The position numbers and the translations under genes are program-made. From contig CAJNOL010000174.1 in assembly GCA_905250125.1 (NCBI GenBank), positions 153,111-217,110 on the forward strand: a stretch of 64,000 bases of DNA, read 5' to 3'. Under the pieces are notes generated by a model. That model made no database searches. It had not been told where the DNA came from and saw nothing but the letters and a program-made list of their open reading frames with translations. Shown one piece after another: positions 12,501 through 24,479 of this stretch (positions are counted from its first letter, which is position 1; each line of letters opens with the position of its first letter). The stretch comes from Rotaria sordida. Lineage: Eukaryota; Rotifera; Eurotatoria; Philodinida; Philodinidae.

Positions 12501-14904
12501 GAAACATCTGATGATAATATTGAACAACAACAACAACAATCCCTATCATCAATTGATGGTAGTCCACCACAACTTGTTGTCGATGAAATGAATACATCAA
12601 ATATTGAACCAGGCGTTATACCAAGTCCAGATACATTAACAAATTCAGTTAATAGTTTTATTAGTACAAATAATAATATTAATAATACAACAAATGGTTC
12701 AATTGAACAAGCAACAACAAGTATTTGTGAAATATGTTCAAAATCATTTCCAACAAAATTTCTTCATGTACATATGAATAATGTACATGGTATACAACAA
12801 CAACCAATATCATTATCAAATGGTACAACATCAACTAATAAAAATATTTTAGTTACAAATACAATTAAACGACCATTAACAAATGGTAATAATCTTACTG
12901 GAAATACTAATGTTCGTTTAAAACAAACACCACAAGTTCAATTACGTGTTACATGTCAAGTATGTAAAAAGGTTAGTATATATAAATAATAATCAAATGA
13001 AATAGGAGAAAACAAAAAAAAAAAAGATTTGGTTTTTTTGTTTTAAATATTATTAAGAATGATAAATTTAAATTATTCTTAAACCTAATATGAACACTTT
13101 TAGGATTACGATTATGTTATTCGCCTGAAATCTATACGAATCCCAATTAACAAAAAACTAAATATATATATATATATAATATATGATGTTGTTACTAGTT
13201 TAATCATATGAACATGTGAAAACTCGAAAAGAAAGAACAAACAGAAAAGTAGTTAGTTTAAATTATATTTATCTAGTCTTATCATTCTCTATTTTCGAAG
13301 CATTTGAAATCATCCATGACTATTTAGTATTTATATATAATTTGAACTGCTCGATATACGAAGATCAATTACGTATGATTGACTGATGTTATCAATGTTC
13401 TGTACTAAGTGTCCCCAATATATACCTAAAAGGATATGGTTTGATTAAAATGTTATGAACTTATAATATAACAATGAATCTCATTGGAATCAGTGCGAAT
13501 TTCAGGTAGTCTCAACAAGCGTTCGCATATATTTCGATATGATCTACTTATATAAATAATAATTAGACGTAATTGCTAGATATTATAAGTATATTCTACT
13601 AGTCTTTATTAGAGTACATGTCTGGAAGACGATGAGTGTATTTAAAACAGTATAATGAAATTGGCCGAGGTTCGTGCTAACTTCAAGTAGTTGTGCCAAG
13701 ATTAAATTTTGTTTTCACAATTATATTTTAGATGATCGTCACGGTTGAGTGACTACACTTGTCTGCGTGTATTCAAACTAGGGTACCGCCAGGATAAGTT
13801 ACTAAGAGCTGTTTATCTCGAATTACACATCCAATAGGATGCTGACTAAATTGCGACATAGACCTATCTTCGTGACTAGTATGTGATTAGTCAATGTGTA
13901 CGGTGAGCTTGAGAGCAAGAATTTTGCATCTGTCCATAACTACAGCTAGTATTCGTTGTGAGGAAGATATCGAGCTAATGAATTTGCCGCTAAGTAGTAT
14001 TTCATATATCAAGTTCTATTAGATAAAAAAGCTCAACTCGATGAGTTTTTCTTTTTGAATATTTAAGATATTGAAAGACTGATTGGTTATATGATATGCA
14101 TACATTGTTATTTTGTTTTTAAAATTTACCAAATACAATTCTTGTCTCAAAGGAAATAAGTTATATTAGAGAGTTTGATTGCTTATTTATTTATTCACTA
14201 TAAATATTCAATAGTATAAAAAACAAAAACTGATCAATACTATTCCCGAGATTGATTTCGAGATATAAATTAAGATATTAAACATTGTTTTTTTAATTTT
14301 AATTTTGTTTTTTTTTTTTTAGGAATTATGTAATAAATATTTTTTACGTGCTCATATGCGTAATGTTCATAATATATCTGTGGATGATTTACGTTTAATT
14401 CAACAACCATCAACAACATCAAGTACAACATCTCAATTATCACCATCATCAGATTCACAATCATCGAAAACAGCACTTTCATTATCTTCAAATATTTTAT
14501 CAGCAACATCTACGATTCCAACTGATATAAATGTTGTATCAACAAGAAAATATTCATTAACAAATGATAATGATTTAAATGGTCATATAACTGATAGTAA
14601 TGAATCAGAAAATATTAATTTAACAAAAGAAACAAATAATTATTCATCATCATTAATAACAACGACTAAAATATCAACAAATGACAATAACAATAATAAT
14701 AATAATAATCGTCTTTTGTCTATGCAACCTTTCTTAGTTGAAAGTGATGATGATGTATATAAAGATTTATTTGTACCATGTATGGTTTATTTACCTTGTC
14801 GTCATCGTGTTACAAAACCATTGGAAGTATCATTACGACTTAAACCTGTTGATAATACAACTTCGACAGCAGCAACAGCAGCAACAGCTATTATAGCTGA
14901 TTAA
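6534..14904 (+). CDS. Multi-C2H2 zinc-finger protein with an RRKQxxP (NuRD-type) N-terminal motif
   Basis: The model has eight exons: 6534-6631, 8032-8584, 8658-8689, 10179-10881, 11353-11521, 11662-12320, 12399-12971 and 14323-14904. All junctions are GT/AG and in phase, giving about 1122 residues. Exon 1 encodes SSSRRKQSKPNR near residues 22-33, resembling the NuRD/RBBP4-recruiting motif of SALL, FOG and BCL11 repressors. Six dispersed C2H2 fingers follow. Fingers 1, 2, 4 and 6 share a CNKY(F/Y)L core and mostly end HG, so they form a diverged repeat. Fingers 3 and 5 are generic. Linkers are rich in Asn, Ser, Thr, Gln and Asp, with an acidic run in exon 4. The C-terminus has a well-structured segment, YKDLFVPCMVYLPCRHRVTK. 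I infer a nuclear DNA-binding regulator, probably a repressor. I cannot name the orthologue. Exon 1 and the exact start are the least certain parts. Confidence 0.85.
8870..9250. repeat. Foldback element in intron 3 of the zinc-finger gene
   Basis: The segment at about 8870-8968 reappears as an imperfect reverse complement at about 9155-9250, with roughly 190 bp between. The shared core includes TAAACCATTCTAAACATTCC, then ATCAAATAAACATCG, then a CGAAAA-ATTTGACA stretch. The outer end at 8893 reads TAACGAGGGAATATTTTCAC, matching the ends of other foldbacks in this window. No transposase is inside; a minus-strand open frame over the left arm is a by-product of the repeat. Confidence 0.8.
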
Positions 14905-15624
14905 TATTTATCTATATATATAAATTTGTATGCGCATGTATCTTTCGAAGCTCACGTTCAGATATCTTTTAACCCTCTGTCTCTCTTTCTCTTATTGTCT
15001 TATATATATACATATATATATATGTGTGTGTGTGTTGAGCTAGTCTACACATCTACTCTATCGAACAGTTTTGTTGCAATCCTTATTTTTGTATCGCAAT
15101 GGTCGCTCGGTTTCCTTACTTACATCTCGCATATGCGAATATAACGAACAAAATCCCATGACACACTTTATGCGTGTATGTATAAATATATCTATATATG
15201 TGTGCAGTGCAGTGCAGTGCAGTGTAGTTTCTATATATATATATGTATGTGTGTATGTGAGTGCGATTCTTCTTTTTTTTTTTTTTCATATAGATTTGGT
15301 TTTCTTTTTTTTTTCTTCTCTTCTTTTTTTCTTCTCTCATGACAAAGAACAATGCTTGTAATGTGTTTTGTGTACATCTGGTTTAGTATATGTCTATCAT
15401 TTCTGTAAATCTTTCCTTTCTTTTTGATTTACTTTCATTTTATCCGGCTTATGTTTTCTTTGTAAACGAACAACTGAAAAAAACAAACAAACATCTATTC
15501 GTTATTGCTTCACTTTTACCTGTTCTTCCCCTCCCGTTTTTTTTTTGTGTATCGTGCAATTGAGAAAAAAAATGTTTTTTTTTTTTTTCTTTTTTTTTTA
15601 TGTAATTTTAAAAACAAGCAGAAC

Positions 15625-15656
<32 letters not shown>

Positions 15657-16764
15657 CAAATAATACACATCTATGCCATATATCTGTTATCGTCTCATAC
15701 TTTCTCTCCGTTTTTTCTTTTTCTTGTTGTTATGAAGATCTCTTCTTTTTTTCTTTCTTTTTTGACTTTTGGGTTTTTTTTCGTTTTTGAAAATAACTCT
15801 GCGTATTTCGTTTTTTTTTTTCGTGTGTATCGTTTCTTGCTGTGTGTGTGTGAACAAAGTAAACGAACAAAATGATATACTTCTTTGTAAGATTGCAATG
15901 GATTTTCATTAAACTATTTAAACGGGATGATGATTGTAGCTCAATATTCTGAGATTTTCAATTGAACAAAATGAAGAAAGAAATAGATATTATTAAAAAA
16001 ATGACGAATTCAAATAATTGTTTTTTATTGGCTAAATTTGTTAGCAGATATGTCTTTTATTTCGATTGAACTCTTTCGGTACAAAAGAATCTTCTTATTT
16101 GAATTGTAGATATGTCTTCATCCTACGTAACAATGATGAGATCGGTTTGGTTTAAATTTTGAAAAACGTGAAACAATCCATGTACTACAGTTATTCTTCT
16201 TTCTCATCAGTAGGAAACATTAAAAAAAAATGAAACACTTGTAGTCAAGTTGAAGCTTTACATAAAACTCATAGAATAATCAATGTTACAGAAAAATAAA
16301 AGATAACACCATAGAAACTAGAAAGTTGTAGGTTTATATTTTTCTAAACTCGGATCTGAAAGAACCCACAAGTCTCTAATAGAGAGCTTCAGAAAAAGTC
16401 AATTCTTAATAATCGATTTTTTTCTATCACAGTTGTTCAAGTTCAACTTGGAATTGAATTCAAACAAATGTTGAAAACTACTTCCATTTGACTAGCAGAA
16501 TACATCATAACCGTATTTTCTTCACATCTCGATGTATATATTTCAGATGTATCAGTTTCCATATCATCCGTAATATGACATTAAGTCTATTGAACACACA
16601 TGAAATAGATTTGAAATTATCAAATATTTTAAAAAGTAAAACATTTCTTATCGTTCATCAAAAAGAAAACACGCTATTTAGTTTACAAAAATCAAGTTTC
16701 AGTAATAATCAATTTATTCGACAGCATAGAAATAAAGCAGCATGCTGCCATTAGAATTTAACGT
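14905..16764. other. Intergenic or 3' UTR stretch, no gene seen
   Basis: The first 1 kb after the zinc-finger stop is again T- and TA-rich, with a GTGCA pentamer repeated about four times near 15205-15224, and is probably 3' UTR or its flank. From about 15900 the composition changes to ordinary AT-rich DNA. No exon or RNA gene is supported. Confidence 0.5.
15624..15652. repeat. (AAT)n microsatellite
   Basis: About nine consecutive AAT units are visible downstream of the zinc-finger gene, followed by AAC-like units. Confidence 0.9.
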
Positions 16765-17790
16765 TCATCTTGAATAAGATTATTATTTGACTTGACAGGA
16801 TACAATTTTAAAGAATCGAATATTTGTTCATAGTCAATTTTTCAAAATATTTCATTTCTACATATTTTTCAATAAAAGATTGAGTACGAGTTCATATATT
16901 AAATGAAGTTAGTGTTACTTCATTGGAAAAACCTATCGATGAAATCAATGTTACATTTTCTTTATAGACAATATCAACATGTTCTCAATGAGAAAGTTGA
17001 TATTTACCCTTTGGAACTAAATTTAGTAACAATTTTTCATCGATAACTTCATCCTTTTCTCGTTATAATACAACTAATTAAAAAACAACAACAAGCCAAT
17101 TATATATATATGGAAAAAATGTAATTTCACTTAGTTTCAATAAGAAAAATATCGATCAGATTTTAGGCCATATGAATGTTGAGTTTTACAATTTGTTGAA
17201 ATTATTGAAAATATCTTGGGAATTTAATCCATATCATTCAACAGATTTTTCTAGACAAAGGATAGTTTGTTTTTGCATTGACCGTAAATGTTTGTCCGAT
17301 AGTCGATAATAACTTTCTTGTAAGTTCCATATTTTTGGCTGTTGTAAAATGATCAAAAGAAGTTGTAATTGTAAGTTTGTCATAGCAATTGATATGATGT
17401 TTCTCAATTAAAATTTGAGTGGGGTATAACTAAAAAATACTTTCGAATTTGAAAAATAACATTGATTAAGAAACAGTAAAATATAAAAATCTTTTTGTTT
17501 TTTTGACAAAAATGAATTCATTTTGTACTTAAACAAGATTTTTATTTTCATCAACAAGAGGAACTTCAATAAACATGACTACTATTTTATCTATTGATAT
17601 AGATGAATGAATATAAACTTTGTAGTCTATTGAATAATTTCTATTTTTTTCTTTTATAATTAAAGATGTTATATTCGAATCTCTAATGATAAAAGTGTGA
17701 TTGAATCAAGTCGAATATATCATATGAATCATTAGTTGTAAATACAAATAATTGAATTAATTATTTAGATATCTATAAGATGTACTTGAA
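16765..17790 (-). pseudogene. Decayed tandem copy of the DUF4139 gene
   Basis: Reading along the plus strand, this segment follows the same order of sequence blocks as the intact gene at 18674-20174. Examples are ATCAATGTTACATTTTCTTT (16940s), the AATACAACTAATTAAAA intron boundary with its TA-repeat (17065-17110), AAATATCGATCAGATTTTAG (17147), and TTGAAAATAT followed by the CATATC-TTCAACAGA block (17205-17245). GTTTGTTTTTGCATTGA (17265) and an ACAGTAAAATATAAA block (17475) follow. Frames are broken by many substitutions and indels, the segment equivalent to 19340-19650 is mostly missing, and the ends are blurred. The intron is retained, so this is a duplicated genomic segment rather than a retrocopy. 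Expression is unlikely. Confidence 0.8.
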
Positions 17791-18673
17791 GATGACATCT
17801 CTAGAGAAAACAATATCTTACTCATGCTCTAATACACAAGTTAATAAAGGCTATATTATATCATTTATTGTAAACATAATTTCCAATTGGTAGCAATTGT
17901 AACCATTGTATTACAAAGCTTTGAAAAAGTTATACAGTTGTATTAACTAATACAAGCAGCTAGAACATTCGATAGAACAAACAAACATAATCAAAACAAA
18001 ACAAAATTTTTTTTTTTTTCAATAAAAATAGATTTGTAAGCTACAGCAATTTTATATTTATTATATAAATAATAAAACATTCGGAAATTCGTATCGAATA
18101 GAGAGGTGATCGATACACAATAAAATAACTATTTTTTCTTTTCTATAACATTTGACTGTACTTATATAAATAGATTGAATATTCTTTTTTTTGTTTCTTA
18201 CGGAATAAAATCTCTAAAATCAATAATTCTTTATTTTACATATTGTAAATCGTTTTATTTTAAGTTTATTACTTGAATGTAATCAAAGAATATTGAACAA
18301 AAATGTTTGCTCATTTATGTACACATTAATGCTTGATTAACACAAAATTCTTAGTGCATGTTATTCTAACAAACAATATTAATTCAAAGCACTTAATGAC
18401 TTATATATAGAAATAAAATGATGCAAACAATCATAGTTTGTAAATATATTCAAATGGAAATTACTTTTGATATATAATTTTTAGAAATTCTAAACAATCA
18501 TTAACGACCTCTAGAATAAATAGAAATTCTTGATATTGAAATAAAAGAAAAATATTCAATTCATTTTCTGTTTTTTTTTTCTACTTGGATAATGTAAATT
18601 ATTTTCTTGAATGTATTTATTTACAAAAAAAGAAAAAAAACTATTGAAAAAAATTTGAATATAGTCATATATT
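17791..18673. other. Intergenic spacer, nothing recognised
   Basis: AT-rich DNA between the decayed copy and the 3' end of the intact DUF4139 gene. No open frame of note, repeat or RNA gene was recognised. Confidence 0.5.
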
Positions 18674-20174
18674 TTAACGAATTAATTCAATAGTATAAGA
18701 ATAATTTTCAGTTATATTTGCTTGTAATGTCATATTTGATTTGATTGATGAACCATCTTGAATAAATTTATGTTTATCTAATATAATCAATTTAATATTT
18801 TGATAAGAATGAAATCCTCTTTGTTCATATTCAATATTAATTAAACGATTTTTAAAATTTATTATTTGTAAACATATTGTATAAGTATATCGTGTACGAG
18901 TCATAAAAACACCTGGTGATATATTTTTATCTAATGAATGTTTTACTTTTGATTCAGTTTCATTAAATGTAATCGAAGAAATTAATGTTACATTTTCTTT
19001 ATAAATAATATCAGCATCTTCTCCAATTGAAAATTCATATTTATCATTTGCAGCTAAATTTGGTAATAATGTTTCACCAACAACTCGATCATATTCTCGT
19101 ATAATACAACTAATTAAAATAAAATAATAACAAAACTATTTTATATATATATATATATAGGAAAACATACTTTCCATGAGAAAGATATCGATCAGATTTT
19201 AGACGATATGAACGTTGAACTTTACCATTCGTTGACATTGTTGAAAATATTTTTGAAATTGATCCATATCGTTCAACAGAAACTTGTGGACGAAACATAG
19301 GTAAGAGATAATTTGTTTTTGCATTGATTATAAATGGTTGATCAATAGGAAAAACATATAAACCAGCTAATTCTTTTCCTTGTTCAATAGAAACTTTATT
19401 AGCTACATCAGTAAAAACCATTTGCATTGCACTACTTTGTGGTTGATGATATGATTCACCACCTGATCGAGATTTTCGATATGATCGATCATATTGTAAA
19501 TGATGCATTTGTAAATTAATATCTCCACAAACAAGTTCAGCTTGATCAATAAATACAGATGATTTTCCATCATTTCGAATATTAGCCATAGCAATAAGAT
19601 TACTTTCATTATTATTTAAATTTAATTGATATTGTGTTCGCCAATTAAGATTTGATTGAAGATAACTTACAAATACTTTTGAATCAGTACTTGTATATGT
19701 AAAATTAACATAATGTGTTGCTTTTACTGGTTGTTCAAAATAAAAAATTTGATTATCTGGTACAGTAAAATATAAAGATTGTTGACTATCAATTGATTTA
19801 TCTTGTATTTTAACTAAATGATTTACTTCATCAATAAGAATTCCTTTAATTAATTTAATTGTTTTATCTGATGATATTGGTGAACGAACATAAACTACAG
19901 TACCATTAAGTGTTTTCTTTTGTTCTGTTATTGTTTGTAATGTAATATTAATATTTTCACCAAAGAGTGTTATTGAATCCGATCGAATATAATTCCAATC
20001 ATCATCAGTGAATTCAAGTGGTAATTTTTCAAGAGGTTGAATTATTTCTGCTAGATTAGAATAAATTCGTGTAGTATAAGGTACATTGTTAATGTTTGCA
20101 CTAGTTAAAAGTGCGTAAAGAAGAACAAGCCAAACAGACATGATTATTGTGAATGTGTACAATGAATAACACAT
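18674..20174 (-). CDS. Secreted DUF4139 domain-containing protein
   Basis: Two exons, 19171-20174 and 18674-19109, are joined across a 61-bp GT/AG intron. They give 479 residues from the first ATG, or 468 from the ATG at 20141. The second start is attractive because MSVWLVLLYALLTSANINN then forms a clean signal peptide. The DUF4139 core is visible at about residues 170-230: the VSYLQSNLNWRTQYQLNL segment, then an IRNDGKSS turn and an AELVCGDINL strand. A C-terminal FSIGEDADI motif typical of the family follows. Several NxT/S sites suggest glycosylation. The family is common in bacteria and present in some animals; its biochemical role is not established. A broken copy lies about 0.9 kb away, so the locus has duplicated tandemly. 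Transfer from bacteria is possible but is not shown by this sequence. Confidence 0.85.
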
Positions 20175-20415
20175 TTGTTTTCGTCGGCTGATTTATATAT
20201 GTATATATATATATATATATATATCAGGTTATACATGTTCTACCGTCCTTTTTGTTCATGTAATCTACTCTGATTTGTGGGCTTATTTTGACGAATATTG
20301 TGTTTTTGTTATTTTAAATGAATCGATTAGACATAAATGTTAGAAAACAACATTGCTGCTATAATTTATTTGAAGCACAAAAAAAAAAACAAAAGAAGAA
20401 AAAGAAAAGAAAATT

Positions 20416-22671
20416 TTAAATCATATTAAAAATACAAATTGTTGATATTTGTCGATTAGTTTTATCATTCCATTGTGCACATATATGAAGATCACCTTGA
20501 ATATAAATTTCTTTTTTTAATAATCCATTTTTATATTCATCTTTATTTGGTATAATATAATCATCACCATTTTTAATTTTAATTAAAATAGCATCAGGTA
20601 TTTTCATATGAATAAATAAATATTCATTTTTTTTTACAAGACGTCGAAATGGTTCAATTAAAATACATTTATATTCAAAAAATGATTGATATATTATTGG
20701 AAAAGTAATTGCTTGAATCATATTTAATATATTTAGTTGCATATAAATACTATCTTGATATGTTGTTTCATTATTTGTTTTTGCATAAATTCTTATCTCA
20801 TAAAGTCCATTAGTTGGTGGAGCAAGAAAACAATTTATTGTATCTGTTTGATATATATCACGTTGACATAATGTATATAAATGACATGGATATTCTATAT
20901 TATCGATTTTTAATGATGCATATAAATCAACATATGCAGGTGTTTTTATAGAAATTTTAAATATATTTTCATCTGTTTGATTATAACCTTGTTTTGGTGC
21001 TAATAAACTTAAATTTAATCGATAATAATTTGATTTAATTATAGGTAAACTAAGAAATTCTTGTTTAGTTATTTTAGGTTGAAGTAATTGATAATCAGTT
21101 GAATAATGTGTATAAATAAATTCTTCAGATGATGTTAAAAAATAATAATCTTGAATTTGATTTGTATTATGATTAATACTAACACTCCATGTTGGATCAA
21201 CTAAATATGTATATTGATCAAGTACAATAGCATTCCATGAATGTGAATATTTTTTTAAATCTTCATTTTTTTTAAGAAAATTTTCTCTAATATAACCTGA
21301 AATTTTTAAACATTGAATATTTAATAATAAACAACATTCATAATAGAGATTAACAAAACCTTGACATGAACCTATACGATTATGAAAAACATTTTCAGCT
21401 GAATTATTTTGACAATAAATATCATGTGATATATTTTGACCTATCCAACAAAAAAGTAACCAAGCATTTTCGAAATCATTTGTACCACATGCTTGAATTT
21501 TATTCACAAGAGAAGATATTGAACGAACATTTGTCCATTTTCGTACAGTGTCACGTAAATATCGATTAACAACAATTGTATCACGCTGTTGTCGAAAAGC
21601 TGCATCAACACGTGTTTGATTTAGATTAGCAGCAATTTTAACTTCGTTATTAGTAATCTTAGTATTTGACTTACGATGATTTGTTATATTTGTTCTAGTA
21701 TTAGGAGTCATAGATCGAGAATTATGTTCGCGAAGAGCATCAATAACGGCTTGTTTTATAAGATCAATAGATGGTGTTGATCGTTGTTGTGTTAGTGTAT
21801 CAACTAAAACTTGTTTTTGTTCAATAAATAAATTATTTAAAGCAATATTATCATTTTTATTTGTTGTTGCAATATATTTTTCTATAGTTTGTATAAGAAT
21901 ATCTTCTAATTGATTAAGTGTATTAACATCAAACGAATTTGTTTGAGATTTATCAATATTTTTTGATAAAGTTTGTTGTAATTCTTGTTGTATTGCTTGA
22001 ATTAAAGTATGTTCGAATTCTTTTGTTGATGTATGTTCTTGAGATTCTAAAGTTTCTTTTACAATTTGTTTAATAATATTAATTGAAGATGTAGTAAATG
22101 TACTAATATGTTGTTCAAGTAATTGAGTAAGTGATTGTTTTTGTTCATTAAAAATTTGAATTATTTCTTGTTTTTGATTGTCTATTGTTGTTTCTATAGA
22201 TGTTTTCTTTTTTTTTTTAATAGAAGAATGTTTTTCTTTAGTAGTTTCTTGACAAAATTTATCAGTTAATACTTTCTGATTAGTTTTTACCGTTTTATCC
22301 AGTGTCTGATTAGTCTTTTTATATTTCAATGGACTATAACGACGATGATGTATCTGATTTAATATCTGTTGTTGTTGTTGTTGTTGTTTAGTACGAAGAT
22401 TAATGTCAGTAGTTATTGTACAAGAATGACTCGTCTTTGGTCGATGTTCACGTGAAATAAATCGTTGTGTAGAGTTCGAACGTTGACTACGAGGAGATGA
22501 TGTTCTTGAAACATTAGCTGATTTACATCGAATAGATACATCTTCGGGAAGAGAATGATAATTATTATTATATTTTAAATTTTTCATATGACGACTCAAA
22601 ACATGACATGTCGAAGAACCAATTTTTAATGAATATGACACATCAGAAAAATTCTTATTGCTTTTTGCCAT
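20416..22671 (-). CDS. Transglutaminase-like (KY/kyphoscoliosis peptidase-type) protein with long N-terminal coiled-coil region
   Basis: One uninterrupted frame of 751 residues. Residues 1-370 are Gln-, Thr- and Lys-rich with predicted coiled-coil character, containing repeated blocks of the form TLxQAIQQEL and ILIQTIEKYI. Residues about 375-500 form a transglutaminase-like core. The catalytic Cys436 lies in GSCQGF, His477 in YSHSWNAI and Asp492 in VDPTWS, so the triad is complete. The C-terminal 250 residues contain beta-rich repeats like those after the core in KY-type proteins. Animal KY proteins are cytoskeletal and muscle-associated; whether this one cleaves or cross-links proteins is unknown. 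The ATG at 22671 is the first in frame. The gene ends about 240 bp before the start of the DUF4139 gene on the same strand. Confidence 0.85.
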   Translation of the reverse strand: MAKSNKNFSDVSYSLKIGSSTCHVLSRHMKNLKYNNNYHSLPEDVSIRCKSANVSRTSSPRSQRSNSTQRFISREHRPKTSHSCTITTDINLRTKQQQQQQQILNQIHHRRYSPLKYKKTNQTLDKTVKTNQKVLTDKFCQETTKEKHSSIKKKKKTSIETTIDNQKQEIIQIFNEQKQSLTQLLEQHISTFTTSSINIIKQIVKETLESQEHTSTKEFEHTLIQAIQQELQQTLSKNIDKSQTNSFDVNTLNQLEDILIQTIEKYIATTNKNDNIALNNLFIEQKQVLVDTLTQQRSTPSIDLIKQAVIDALREHNSRSMTPNTRTNITNHRKSNTKITNNEVKIAANLNQTRVDAAFRQQRDTIVVNRYLRDTVRKWTNVRSISSLVNKIQACGTNDFENAWLLFCWIGQNISHDIYCQNNSAENVFHNRIGSCQGFVNLYYECCLLLNIQCLKISGYIRENFLKKNEDLKKYSHSWNAIVLDQYTYLVDPTWSVSINHNTNQIQDYYFLTSSEEFIYTHYSTDYQLLQPKITKQEFLSLPIIKSNYYRLNLSLLAPKQGYNQTDENIFKISIKTPAYVDLYASLKIDNIEYPCHLYTLCQRDIYQTDTINCFLAPPTNGLYEIRIYAKTNNETTYQDSIYMQLNILNMIQAITFPIIYQSFFEYKCILIEPFRRLVKKNEYLFIHMKIPDAILIKIKNGDDYIIPNKDEYKNGLLKKEIYIQGDLHICAQWNDKTNRQISTICIFNMI

Positions 22672-24479
22672 GTTGAAAGTAAAATAAAATGATTGTATAT
22701 TTTATTATTATTATTTTTTTTTTGTGAAAAATCAATTACCTTTACATAGAAAAAAAAAGAAATGAGACCATAAAAAGAACAATCAAATGTTGTTTGAAGG
22801 ACATTGAAAGAAGAAACAAAAAGAAATTTATTTATTGTCAAATGATTTTTTTCTTTTTTTTAAAAAAGAAATTAACTATACTTTTCTATTGATGACAACC
22901 AAAAAAAAAACAAATCAAAGCAGTTTGCTACAAGTAAAGAATGTAATCTACGGTTTCCTTCAATATTCATTTACTTAGTAATGAAAATAAAGAACATTAA
23001 TAATTTTTTTTTTTGAAAATAATGACATGTGTATTGTCAAGATGATATCAGACACTTTTAAGACTAATTTTTTCTACAGTTACATTAGCAATATTTCATT
23101 TATTATTATTCATTTTATAAAATAATCTATTTTTTTAAAAAGAATTAATTCTTCATGTAAATAATGATGTATTTAGCTACTTGTAAACGGAGTTATAATT
23201 TTAAAAAGATATAAATTAATCTTTATAATTTATAATAAATATGTTCAATCCTTTTTAAACAATTATCATTGAATTATATGTTATTTAATCATTCAGCTTC
23301 ATTCACAATAAATATATTATTATTTTTCTTGTAGAATGAAAGAAATTATTCTTTACATCATTAACTATTCTTTTGTGTTTCGTAACGATACATTACATCA
23401 TCAAATGATAATATAGAAAAAATAATTATGTTGTTCATTGTTCCTATTCAAACTGATAATCAATTGATTTAATGATTTTTTTTCATTAGAAAAATTCTAT
23501 ACAAGATTTATAAATCAATTATGATGTCTAACAATAGATCGAAGATATAAAACATATTACATAAATTGTGGAGAATGCATAGACATAATGCATATACAAT
23601 TGCTTTTGTTAGATATATACTCCACAGAGATTTTGGAAGGAACAAATCGAGATTTTTGTAGAAATTTTGTCTATCCATATCACATATGTGTTCACACTAT
23701 CGTTGGTAGCACTTACGAGTTTCAGTTACAGGTAAAAACGATTGAAGAGAGTGATTTCTACTGAAATTTGAATTATTCATTAGAAAGAATTCAAATTAAC
23801 CGAGAAGAAAATAATTTCAGAATATATTTTACTAATAAAAATTTACCTTATAACTAGGGCTAATATAGGTGACTCCGACGCATCAACATTATCAGAAAAC
23901 GTCGAAAATAACTCAATTCTGGCAGTTTTGACAGACTTCAAAAATATTCACCCGTTTTAATAAAATACACGATCAAACAATGTTTTGAAAAACAAGCCGT
24001 CGGTAAAGCGCACATTATACCGATCGGTATACTGATGATAGTTTTTCGGTAGTTATTACATGCGTAATTGATGTTCGATGCTTTATAGTCACTAATGAAT
24101 CGTTTTGAAAATAGTTGCTAAAGAAAAAAACTATTCCTATTGACGCATTCATTAAACCATTTATTATTTTAAACAATTTATTCATTGAATAATATTCTTA
24201 TACAGACTTTTTCAGACCTAATGTTTTAAAATATAAAATAAATAGAACCATGAAAAAGTATTTCATAACAAAAATAAAACAAAAAATATAAAAAAACAGC
24301 TGAACATAGGACAAGACAGATAACATTGTCCTGTGTCCAACTCTGGTTCGAAGTTCGACTAGAGAACACGGCATATAAAAATCAAACGCTCATTCAATAC
24401 TAAAAGATGATCTAAAATTTCATGTCTATAAGAAGATAATTACACTATGATTCACTGAAGAACAAAAATACAAACGAAA
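22672..24479. other. Intergenic, nothing recognised
   Basis: AT-rich spacer upstream of the transglutaminase-like gene. I found no exon, RNA gene or clear repeat unit. Confidence 0.5.

Noticed and set aside
24300..24375. Possible tRNA (GGTTCGAA-like B-box)
   Set aside because: No matching A-box, acceptor stem or anticodon arm could be built around it.
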